A stretch of DNA of 6,137 bases, from assembly GCA_041581935.1 (NCBI GenBank), contig JBFICP010000200.1:1-6137 (forward strand), written 5' to 3'. The notes beneath the pieces are model-generated. The model was not told the DNA's origin. It ran no database searches and was given only the letters and a program-made list of their open reading frames with translations. Position numbers and translations under genes: made by a program. Source of the DNA: JAABYT01 sp041581935 (GTDB lineage Bacteria > Pseudomonadota > Gammaproteobacteria > HK1). Below, in pieces: positions 1 to 5,609 of the stretch. Within the stretch, counting starts at the first letter, position 1; every line of letters begins with the position of its first letter.

Positions 1-903
1 ATCGCGGAGCTGATCGCCCACGAGATTGATGGACACGATGGTTATCAGAAGCGCGACGCCGGGAAAGAAGCTGATCCAGTACTTGCCGCTCAACATGTAT
101 TCGAAACCGTTGGAGATCAGCAGTCCGAGCGAGGGCTCGGTCTGAGGGAGACCCACGCCGAGAAAGCTCAACGTGGCTTCCAACGAGATGGCATGCGCGG
201 TCTGCAACGTGCCGACGACGATGAGCGGCGGAAGAACGTTCGGAAGCAGGTGTCGAAACACGATGCGCCGATGACTGAGCGCGAGACAAGTGGCCGCTTC
301 AATGTATTCTTTCTGTCTTTCGACAAGTGCGCTGGCACGTACCGTACGCGCGTAATAGGCCCACTGGGCAATTACCAGGGCGATGATAATCTTGTCTACG
401 CCCTTGCCGAGTATGGACAAGAGGATGAGGGCAATGAGTATGGCGGGAAAGCTGAGCTGCAAATCCACCACGCGCATTATCAATGAGTCGGTGCGACCGC
501 CGAAGTAGGCCGCCGACAGACCGACCGCCATACCGATACAAAGTGCGATGATTCCGCTCATGACGCCGACGCCGAGGCTCGTGCGCAACCCGTAGAAGAT
601 AGCGCTCAGCATGTCGCGGCCGGCCCCGTCGCTGCCGAGAACGAAGGTCATACCGCCGAGCGACTTCTCGCCCGGTGGAAGGCGGCTGTCCATGACATCC
701 ACAATCGCCAGATCGTAGGGATCCTGAGGCGATATCCATGGCGCGAAGATGGCGATGAAGAGAATCATTGCAAACACGACGATCGCCGCGGTCGCGACCC
801 TGCTGTCGAAGAAATCCGAGAGGAAACGCCGAAACGGCGTCTGAACCGGGGCTACCGAGGCGACCGTCCCGACCTGCGTCGCGTGCTCGCTGGTCGTGCT
901 CAT
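1..903 (-). CDS. DppC-type peptide ABC transporter permease (3' end cut by window edge)
   Basis: This is the second inner-membrane permease of a dipeptide/oligopeptide-class ABC importer. It pairs with the DppB-type protein encoded just upstream to form the channel. I read 301 residues from the ATG at 901-903 to the window edge, with no stop. The last residues seen, GDQLRD, normally come just before the terminal D/NPRL of this family, so only a few residues are missing. A roughly 34-residue cytoplasmic N-terminus leads into TM1 (about 35-56). The family hallmark LGSDGAGRDMLSAIFYG lies at 89-105. Further hydrophobic segments are at about 109-131, 149-166, 226-248 and 282-297. The EAA loop that docks the ATPase is at 202-222 (EAATCLALSHRRI then HLLPN). 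Its usual Gly at the seventh position is Ala here. The start overlaps the upstream stop as ATGA, and an AAGGA Shine-Dalgarno at 913-917 lies 9 bases before it, so translation is probably coupled. The transported substrate cannot be told from the sequence. Confidence 0.95.
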   Translation of the reverse strand, partial: MSTTSEHATQVGTVASVAPVQTPFRRFLSDFFDSRVATAAIVVFAMILFIAIFAPWISPQDPYDLAIVDVMDSRLPPGEKSLGGMTFVLGSDGAGRDMLSAIFYGLRTSLGVGVMSGIIALCIGMAVGLSAAYFGGRTDSLIMRVVDLQLSFPAILIALILLSILGKGVDKIIIALVIAQWAYYARTVRASALVERQKEYIEAATCLALSHRRIVFRHLLPNVLPPLIVVGTLQTAHAISLEATLSFLGVGLPQTEPSLGLLISNGFEYMLSGKYWISFFPGVALLITIVSINLVGDQLRD

Positions 904-1877
904 GACTTGACGTCCTTCAGCCGGACTCGTGGGTCGAGGATGGAGTAGAGAATATCCACGATCAGGTTAATGACGATGAACATCAGAACGGTAATCATCA
1001 GATACGCGACCACCACCGGCCGGTCGAGAAGCTGAATGGAATCGATGAGCAGCTTGCCCATCCCCGGCCAGGCGAAAACCGTTTCGGTAACCACCGCGAA
1101 GGCGATCACGCCGCCGAGCTCGAGTCCCAGGACCGTGACCACTGGGATCAGGATATTCTTCATGATGTGCACGAGCACGACGCGGGAAGAGCTCAAACCC
1201 TTGGCCCGAGCGAACTTGACGTAATCCTGTAGCGCCACCTCGCGCGTCCCGGCGCGTGCAAGTCGAATCACCAGCGACATTTTGAACAGCGCAAGATTAA
1301 GCGCCGGCAGCAGCAGGTGCTTCAAGCCGTCCCAGTTGAGAAAGCTCACCTGAATTCCGAACAGCGTTGTCGTATCGCCACGGCCGGTGGAAGGCAGCCA
1401 ACCCAGCATTACGGCGAAAACCATGATGAACATCAGGCCGACCCAGAAGGTCGGGAGGCTGAAACCCAGTATCGAGCCCGCCATGATGGTCTTGCTCGCC
1501 TTGGAATCCGGCTTGAGGCCTGCGTATACGCCGAGTGGAATTCCGATCACGATCGCGATGAACATCGCCGCGAAGGCGAGCTCGAGGGTCGCCGGCATGC
1601 GCTGCAGGATGAGCTTGAGGGCGGGCTCGGCGAAGATGAAGGACTTTCCGAGATCGCCTTTCAGCGCATTGACGAGAAAGTACCAGTACTGCTCGTGAAT
1701 CGGCCGGTCGAGTCCGAGAGCCCGAATGGCCGCCTCGATGTCTTCCTGGTCGGCCTCGGGATTGATAAGCATGTCGACGGGATCGCCGACGATATTGACG
1801 CCGAAGAACACCAGCAACGACATCACGAAGACGACGACGATGCTCTGCAGCACGCGGCGGGTGATGAAGACGGACAC
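900..1877 (-). CDS. DppB-type peptide ABC transporter permease
   Basis: This is the first inner-membrane permease of the peptide-class importer, 325 residues long and full length for the family. TM1 lies at about 9-30 and ends in the family-typical GDP (31-33). The conserved periplasmic stretch GDLGKSF is at 74-80 and RMPATLEL at 93-100. More hydrophobic segments follow at about 100-120, 131-158, 187-205, 242-265 and 288-315. The EAA-type ATPase-docking loop is at 219-245 (YVKFARAKGLSSSR, then KNILIP). The protein ends with the hallmark LDPRVR near 314-319. The start must be GTG at 1875-1877, because a TGA sits in the same frame at 1884-1886. The product then begins MSVFITRR, matching the usual DppB start. 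The nearest Shine-Dalgarno (1906-1912) is 28 bases away, with an inverted repeat between, which is unusual. The stop overlaps the next permease start by 4 bp. It is co-directional with the binding-protein gene, 88 bp downstream of that gene's stop. Confidence 0.96.
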   Translation of the reverse strand: MSVFITRRVLQSIVVVFVMSLLVFFGVNIVGDPVDMLINPEADQEDIEAAIRALGLDRPIHEQYWYFLVNALKGDLGKSFIFAEPALKLILQRMPATLELAFAAMFIAIVIGIPLGVYAGLKPDSKASKTIMAGSILGFSLPTFWVGLMFIMVFAVMLGWLPSTGRGDTTTLFGIQVSFLNWDGLKHLLLPALNLALFKMSLVIRLARAGTREVALQDYVKFARAKGLSSSRVVLVHIMKNILIPVVTVLGLELGGVIAFAVVTETVFAWPGMGKLLIDSIQLLDRPVVVAYLMITVLMFIVINLIVDILYSILDPRVRLKDVKS

Positions 1878-1887
1878 GGCGTCTCAT

Positions 1888-1906
1888 GCTGTCATCAGAT
1901 GACAGC
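1888..1906 (-). promoter_or_regulatory. Perfect inverted repeat between Shine-Dalgarno and dppB-type start
   Basis: Arms GCTGTCATC (1888-1896) and GATGACAGC (1898-1906) are exact reverse complements around one base. As RNA this would be a stem of about 7 bp with a 5-base loop. It fills the space between the AAAGGAG Shine-Dalgarno and the GTG start of the DppB-type gene. If folded, it would leave about 10 bases between AGGA and the GTG, a normal spacing. It could equally be a DNA operator. The symmetry is seen directly; its role is inference. Confidence 0.6.
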
Positions 1907-1912
1907 TCCTTT
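1906..1912 (-). promoter_or_regulatory. Shine-Dalgarno AAAGGAG upstream of the dppB-type gene
   Basis: The minus strand reads AAAGGAG. It lies 10 bases before an ATG at 1893-1895, whose frame is ATG ACA GCA TGA, and 28 bases before the GTG used for the permease. By spacing it serves the three-codon mini-ORF directly. Use by the permease would need re-initiation after the TGA or folding of the intervening hairpin. Confidence 0.6.
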
Positions 1913-1928
1913 CGGCTGATGAATCAAA

Positions 1929-1950
1929 GGGCGGCGCCGCAGCGCCGCCC
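1929..1950 (-). other. GC-rich stem-loop between the binding-protein and permease genes
   Basis: Arms GGGCGGCGC (1929-1937) and GCGCCGCCC (1942-1950) form a perfect 9-bp stem with a 4-base loop, 15 bases past the stop of the binding-protein gene. On the minus strand only TTT follows, so it is a weak terminator candidate at best. Such intercistronic stems after binding-protein genes are known to shield the upstream mRNA from 3' decay, or partly terminate transcription, so that binding protein outnumbers permease. That role is inferred here. Confidence 0.6.
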
Positions 1951-1965
1951 TATTTGGCTCGACGG

Positions 1966-3552
1966 CTACTCGCTGATGACGTCGGTTGCAACCGTCGCTT
2001 CGTCGGTGCGTGCACGGTACTTGATGCCCTTGCGCGCCGCCCAGGTATTCACCTGATAGTGAAGCGGGATGATGGCAACGTCTTCGATGGCAATCTCGGT
2101 GGCCCTGGCGAGCAGATCCTGTCGCTTGGCATCATCGACGGTGGCAAGCGCATCCTCGATGAGCTTGTCGACCTCCGGATTGGAGTAACGCCCGCGGTTC
2201 GACGCTCCGAAGCCGCGCTCCTTGTCGTACGTGTGAATCAACGACTTGAGCGGCGACGACGCCTCACCGGTTCCCGATCCCCAACCGACGAGGATGAAGC
2301 TGAACTCAGGCGTTCCATTGGGACCGCCCCGCGAGGCGCGCTTGAAGTAGACGCTACGCGGCATGGTAACGACGTCTGTCTGAATGCCGACGCGCGTCAG
2401 CATCTGGGCGACCGCCTCGGCAATCTTTGCATCGTTGATATAGCGGTCGTTGGGACCATGAATGGTCAGCTGGAATCCGTCGCCGACACCGGCTTCGGAG
2501 AGATTGCGTTTCGCCTGTTCAGGGTCGTGCTCGACGGGCTTGAGATTCGGGCTCCTGCCGAAAAATCCCTCCGGGAGTAGCTGACCGGCCTTGATGGCGA
2601 TGCCTTCCATCACCCGCGAGACGATGGCATCTCTGTTGATGGCCTGGGAGATCGCCATGCGTACGCGCTGATCTTTCAAAGGATTCTTGATGTCATCGCC
2701 ATCCTTGTCCTTGACGAACGGTGAATCGTCCCGGTCGTGATCGAGGTGCAGATAAATGACGCGGTTCGAGATGCCCTGACTCAGGGTCAGATTCGGATCG
2801 TTTTTCAGGCGCTCGATATCCGCGGTGGGGGTCTGCTCGATGAGATCCACGTCGCCCGCGAGCAGCGCCGCGACGCGCGACGGTCCGGACTTGATGGCCT
2901 TCAAGGTCACCTTGGTCCATTCCGCCTTGTCGCCCCAGTAGTTCTCGTTGCGCTCGAGCACAATGCGATCGCCCGGGACGTACTCGACGAATTTGTAGGC
3001 GCCGGTTCCGATGGTCGCCTTGCCCGAATTGTAGTCCTCGGTCTTTGCGCCTTCGCCGTGCTTGCGCGAAACGATGCTGAAAGTCGACATGTCGTTCGGC
3101 ATCAGCGGATAGGGACGCTCGGTCTTGATGTGGACCGTGTAATCATCGATGCGGGTGATGGTCTTTCCCTTCAGATACGTGCCGAAGCTCGACGGACTGC
3201 CTTCGACATCGGGCGCGCGCTGAAACGTGAATACCACGTCGTCCGCGGTGAAGGGCGAACCGTCATGGAACTTCACACCCTCACGCAGCTTGAACTCCCA
3301 GGTCGTGTCGTCGATGGCCTTCCACGATACGGCCAGCCCCGGACGCAGTCGCTGCTTGTCGTCGGGCATGATCAGTCGATCGAACATGACCCGCGCGACG
3401 GCGTTATTGGGACCGAGATTGTGAAAATGCGGATCGATGGAAGAAGGCTCGGAAGCCAGGCCGATTGTGAGCTCTCCCGCGGCGCTAACCAGGCTCGGCA
3501 CGGCCGTAAGCATGGCAGCCAGAGCAAGTACGGGCAGTTTCAGGAGTTTCAT
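1966..3552 (-). CDS. Periplasmic peptide-class ABC transporter substrate-binding protein (SBP family 5)
   Basis: This is the substrate-capture protein of the importer, 528 residues long and usual for family 5 (DppA/OppA/GsiB-like) proteins. A Sec signal peptide covers about residues 1-24: KLLK at 2-5, a hydrophobic core, and VSA before the likely cleavage site. There is no lipobox cysteine, so it is a free periplasmic protein. The mature protein starts with GELTIGLASEPSSIDP (26-41). The family signature region is at 89-110 (LREGVKFHDG then TADDVVFTF). A second conserved block, GTGAYKFVEYVPGDR then NENYWG, is at 182-207. The C-terminal half has RVRMAISQAINRDAI and GRYSNPEVDKLIEDA. The start at 3552 was chosen because it gives this signal peptide and has an AGAGGGG Shine-Dalgarno 7 bases upstream. 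The frame stays open upstream to 4083, but that stretch is intergenic repeat and antisense to nothing conserved. It is likely transcribed from the promoter at 3620-3648. Substrate class (dipeptide, oligopeptide, glutathione or other) cannot be resolved. Confidence 0.96.
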   Translation of the reverse strand: MKLLKLPVLALAAMLTAVPSLVSAAGELTIGLASEPSSIDPHFHNLGPNNAVARVMFDRLIMPDDKQRLRPGLAVSWKAIDDTTWEFKLREGVKFHDGSPFTADDVVFTFQRAPDVEGSPSSFGTYLKGKTITRIDDYTVHIKTERPYPLMPNDMSTFSIVSRKHGEGAKTEDYNSGKATIGTGAYKFVEYVPGDRIVLERNENYWGDKAEWTKVTLKAIKSGPSRVAALLAGDVDLIEQTPTADIERLKNDPNLTLSQGISNRVIYLHLDHDRDDSPFVKDKDGDDIKNPLKDQRVRMAISQAINRDAIVSRVMEGIAIKAGQLLPEGFFGRSPNLKPVEHDPEQAKRNLSEAGVGDGFQLTIHGPNDRYINDAKIAEAVAQMLTRVGIQTDVVTMPRSVYFKRASRGGPNGTPEFSFILVGWGSGTGEASSPLKSLIHTYDKERGFGASNRGRYSNPEVDKLIEDALATVDDAKRQDLLARATEIAIEDVAIIPLHYQVNTWAARKGIKYRARTDEATVATDVISE

Positions 3553-3559
3553 TGTTATA

Positions 3560-3566
3560 CCCCTCT
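3560..3566 (-). promoter_or_regulatory. Shine-Dalgarno of the binding-protein gene
   Basis: The minus strand reads AGAGGGG, 7 bases before the ATG at 3550-3552. It fixes the start of the binding protein and rules out the much longer open frame that continues upstream. Confidence 0.8.
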
Positions 3567-3619
3567 GGAGATTATTGTGATTCGATAGATCCCCGGCCGA
3601 CGCCGCGGACATGGGGGTG

Positions 3620-3648
3620 TTTATCCTGGATCCCGAACGGGGAGTCAA
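3620..3648 (-). promoter_or_regulatory. Candidate sigma70 promoter for the binding-protein/permease genes
   Basis: The minus strand shows a -35 box TTGACT (3643-3648, five of six matches to TTGACA). After an exact 17-base spacer comes a -10 box GATAAA (3620-3625, four of six matches to TATAAT). Transcription would start near 3613, giving a leader of about 60 bases before the ATG at 3552. The spacer contains the small inverted repeat CCCGTTCGGG. It lies after the M81 gene, so the transporter can be expressed independently of it. Confidence 0.55.
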
Positions 3649-3763
3649 ATGCGGGTGAATATCCGCAAGTTCTCGCCGATGGCCGCCGGGAATGGCATTC
3701 GTCTCCTCGCGGAAGCCCAACGGGAGGAGGCTCACGGGATAGCGCGTCTTTTGTGCTCGTTTT

Positions 3764-3784
3764 TTCACCCGCCCCCCTGTCCCC
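3764..3784. repeat. Copy 1 of a 21-bp C-rich direct repeat
   Basis: Positions 3764-3784 (TTCACCCGCCCC, ending CTGTCCCC) are identical to 3848-3868. In this copy the repeat continues into a small imperfect hairpin, GTCCC (3779-3783) with GGGAC (3788-3792), plus an outer CCCC/GGGG pairing. The extended hairpin ends near 3799. Confidence 0.8.
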
Positions 3785-3800
3785 GCAGGGACCGAGGGGA

Positions 3801-3828
3801 TACGCCGCGCTTGTCGAGCTGCGGCATA
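3801..3828. repeat. Inverted repeat between the two direct repeats
   Basis: Arms TACGCCGC (3801-3808) and GCGGCATA (3821-3828) pair over 8 bp around a 12-base loop. The single deviation becomes a G-U wobble in a minus-strand transcript. It sits between the two copies of the C-rich repeat, so it may be part of the same composite element. Confidence 0.45.
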
Positions 3829-3847
3829 CTTCCGCGCGCTCCTTGTC

Positions 3848-3868
3848 TTCACCCGCCCCCCTGTCCCC
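3848..3868. repeat. Copy 2 of the 21-bp C-rich direct repeat
   Basis: Identical to 3764-3784, 84 bases further along. Here the repeat runs directly into a stronger hairpin (3865-3889). Confidence 0.8.
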
Positions 3869-3889
3869 CCTCCCATCGAGGGAGGGGGG
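3865..3889. repeat. Perfect 10-bp-arm hairpin just after the M81 gene stop
   Basis: Arms CCCCCCTCCC (3865-3874) and GGGAGGGGGG (3880-3889) flank the 5-base loop ATCGA. It begins 10 bases past the M81 stop codon in the minus direction. It has no following T-run, so it is not a classic terminator. It may stabilise the M81 transcript end or be part of a dispersed intergenic repeat. The G-runs could also form other secondary structures. Confidence 0.7.
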
Positions 3890-3899
3890 GACCCTCCAT

Positions 3900-5450
3900 T
3901 CAGGGTGGGGGTGGCACCCACTCGGTGTTTTCGTCGAGGGGGTAGACGGGGCGCGGGAGGTTTTTCCACTCGAAGCGCTCGAGAACCGGGGAGGTGAGTC
4001 CGGGAGTGTCGATCTCGTAGACCTGATCGGGGCCGAACCAGGGGTCGAAACCGGCGCGGAAATGGCCGCGGGACTTCACGCATACGCAGCGCGCCGCCCC
4101 GATATCCAGGTCCAGCATCTCAAAGAACACCGGATCGGCGGTCTGGCGCCGATGGCTGATGACTACCACCGTGACCCCGCCTTCACCGCCGAGCGCCAGG
4201 GCGCAACTGGGACCGAGCGCCAGGGCGCGATCGGCGTACAGGCCGCGGCGCCCGACGACGTTGCCGTCGCCCAGCGCCACGACCTTCGCCGGCGCGCTGA
4301 AGCGCTTCGAGAAAGCGCTCTCGGCAACCTCGTTGAAGACCGCCTCAAACTCGGCACCGGCACCCAGCCGATGGGCCTCGGCCGCCAGCCGGGCATCGCA
4401 GAACGAGCCGAAGAGCACGCCGCGGGCGCCAGCCTCCAGCAAGGCGGCCAGAAGCCAGGTGGTCGTGCCGAGCCCGCCGCCTCCAGGATTGTCTCCTGCG
4501 TCGGAGAAAATGACCGCCGGCGCCGAAGTGTCGCCGCCCACCCGTAAGGCCAGTGCCACGGCCTCGTCGAGCGACGTCAGACGCTTTTGGAAGCGCTGTC
4601 GTTCGGCCCAGCCGCGCGCCGCGATCTCGACGGCGAGCGCACGGGCAGGGGCGGCGGCGTCGCGCCCCGTCACGACGACGGCGAGCCCGTTCTTCGGCGT
4701 GTCGCCGAATACGAAGCCTCCGAACACCGACACGTTGAAAATACCTCCGGCGAGCTCGCGCTTGCGCCGTTGCCCGAAATCGATGAGATCCGCGTAGGGA
4801 CCTGCGCGTGTCAACAGCACGACACTTGGCGGAGTGAGCGGCAGACGGATAAACGCGCCGTGCGCACGGGCCCCAACGAGAATCGTGCGCAAGCTGTGGG
4901 CCGCTTCCTCTCCCCGCTCGAGCATGTCGACGTGAGGATTGGTCTGATAGCCGATGATCAGATCGGCTTCCTCGACGAGTCGCTCGGAAATATTGGCGTG
5001 CAAATCCAGGGTCACGACGACGGCCGCGTGCGGACCGACCGACTCGCGAATACGAGCCACCATCTCGCCGTCCGGATCATGGATCTCGGTCGTCGTCATG
5101 GCGCCGTGATTGCACACATACACGGCATCGACCGGGCCGGATTGCTCGAGCGCCGCGATCATCGCGTCGACGGTCGCCGAGAAGAATCCGTGCTCCACCG
5201 GGCCCCCAGGCTCGGCGCCCGTGAGTATGAGTGGCACGGGCTGCCAGGGTCCCGTGGCGTGCATGGCGCGCACAAAAGCGGTCATCTCCATGGGCATGGT
5301 GGAGTGATTAGCGCTCGCCTCGTGGAGAATCTCCGCGCCTTCGAGAAAATAACGGCCACGGAAATCGTCCTCGCTCACGACCGGCGCGAAGGAGTTGCTC
5401 TCCAGAATGAAACCGGCGAGGGCGACACGTGGCGATCGATTTATGTTCAT
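3900..5450 (-). CDS. M81 family metallopeptidase (MlrC/microcystinase C-like)
   Basis: Putative cytoplasmic zinc-dependent amide/peptide hydrolase of the M81 family, 516 residues, full length, no signal peptide. The N-terminal M81 domain (about 8-300) keeps a metal-site pattern: E17 in LESNSF, H115 in NHGAM, D149 and H151 in LDLHANIS, and H173 in TNPHVDM. The spacing 34, 2 and 22 between the last four matches the ligands proposed for MlrC (H150, D184, H186, H208, from memory). The His usually before the Glu in HETN(S/T)F is Leu here. The MlrC C-terminal domain (about 310-500) has the glycine-rich DAGDNPGGGG at 317-326. MlrC cleaves linearised microcystin peptides, but most homologues have other, unknown substrates. 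The tail ends in PPPP, encoded by the G/C-rich repeat. The ATG at 5448-5450 has no good Shine-Dalgarno. I found no upstream in-frame start that fits better. It lies upstream of the peptide importer on the same strand and is divergent from the ArgE-like gene. Confidence 0.93.
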   Translation of the reverse strand: MNINRSPRVALAGFILESNSFAPVVSEDDFRGRYFLEGAEILHEASANHSTMPMEMTAFVRAMHATGPWQPVPLILTGAEPGGPVEHGFFSATVDAMIAALEQSGPVDAVYVCNHGAMTTTEIHDPDGEMVARIRESVGPHAAVVVTLDLHANISERLVEEADLIIGYQTNPHVDMLERGEEAAHSLRTILVGARAHGAFIRLPLTPPSVVLLTRAGPYADLIDFGQRRKRELAGGIFNVSVFGGFVFGDTPKNGLAVVVTGRDAAAPARALAVEIAARGWAERQRFQKRLTSLDEAVALALRVGGDTSAPAVIFSDAGDNPGGGGLGTTTWLLAALLEAGARGVLFGSFCDARLAAEAHRLGAGAEFEAVFNEVAESAFSKRFSAPAKVVALGDGNVVGRRGLYADRALALGPSCALALGGEGGVTVVVISHRRQTADPVFFEMLDLDIGAARCVCVKSRGHFRAGFDPWFGPDQVYEIDTPGLTSPVLERFEWKNLPRPVYPLDENTEWVPPPP

Positions 5451-5547
5451 GGCGCTAATGGTGATTACCCTGATGACCTCGGCGCATAGTACCCTATGGG
5501 CGGAATCTGCAACCCGGAGGCGGGAGCTCGCTCGTGAATCTGGTTCG

Positions 5548-5557
5548 GCTCGCGAGC
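5548..5557. promoter_or_regulatory. Perfect 10-bp palindrome in the divergent spacer
   Basis: GCTCGCGAGC is self-complementary and lies roughly midway between the two divergent genes. In GC-rich DNA such a site can occur by chance, so an operator role is only a possibility. Confidence 0.3.
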
Positions 5558-5597
5558 AAATTCGCGCCTACAGGTGACAACCCAATGCACTGCCGAA

Positions 5598-5603
5598 AAG
5601 GGA
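5598..5603 (+). promoter_or_regulatory. Shine-Dalgarno deciding the GTG start of the ArgE-like gene
   Basis: AAGGGA sits 6 bases before the GTG at 5610-5612. It supports that GTG as start; the nearby ATG at 5585 is in another frame and closes after 11 codons. Confidence 0.75.
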
Positions 5604-5609
5604 TCTCAC

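Larger units (their letters stand above)
3553..3899. other. 347-bp intergenic region between M81 gene and binding-protein gene
   Basis: No credible gene lies here. Open frames that cross it carry no recognisable protein sequence and are low-complexity where they meet the C-runs. It holds the Shine-Dalgarno and a sigma70-type promoter for the binding-protein gene in its left third. In its right third there is a cluster of GC-rich inverted and direct repeats (3764 to 3889). The middle (about 3650-3760) shows nothing I can name. Confidence 0.75.
5451..5609. other. 159-bp divergent intergenic region
   Basis: This spacer separates the M81 gene (leftward) from the ArgE-like gene (rightward) and must hold both promoters unless either is read through from outside. 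I see no strong -35/-10 pair in either direction. The best leftward candidate is TTGCAG (5507-5512) with TACTAT (5486-5491) at a poor 15-base spacing. Two small symmetric sites are present: CATAG-tacc-CTATG (5485-5498), which overlaps that -10, and the perfect palindrome GCTCGCGAGC (5548-5557). Either could be a regulator site, but both are short. Confidence 0.5.

Noticed and set aside
1297..1887. An Arg/His-rich frame starting at the ATG at 1885-1887, near the dppB-type start
   Set aside because: It is the shifted frame of the permease gene. Its composition is typical of an out-of-frame GC-rich shadow, and the true frame carries all the family motifs.
2737..3588. Long plus-strand open frames opposite the binding protein, and similar ones opposite the permeases and M81 gene
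   Set aside because: These are antisense shadows favoured by high GC content. None shows a recognisable domain, and the opposite strand carries a well-conserved gene throughout.
3760..3765. A T-run on the plus strand that might belong to a terminator
   Set aside because: No hairpin precedes it on that strand, and no plus-strand gene ends nearby.
3553..4083. An open frame that would extend the binding protein by 177 residues at its N-terminus
   Set aside because: It crosses the repeat cluster and the end of the M81 gene, has no family similarity that I can see, and would bury a clear signal peptide. The ATG at 3552 has its own Shine-Dalgarno.
4189..4228. A 16-bp direct repeat with 24-base period inside the M81 gene, encoding two ALALG units
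   Set aside because: It is in frame and sits in a region whose length fits the family, so it looks like chance similarity in alanine/leucine/glycine codons rather than a recent duplication.
3900..5450. Reading the locus as a microcystin degradation (mlr) cluster
   Set aside because: Only an MlrC-like gene is present. No MlrA, MlrB or MlrD-type gene is visible, and M81 homologues are widespread in bacteria without this pathway.
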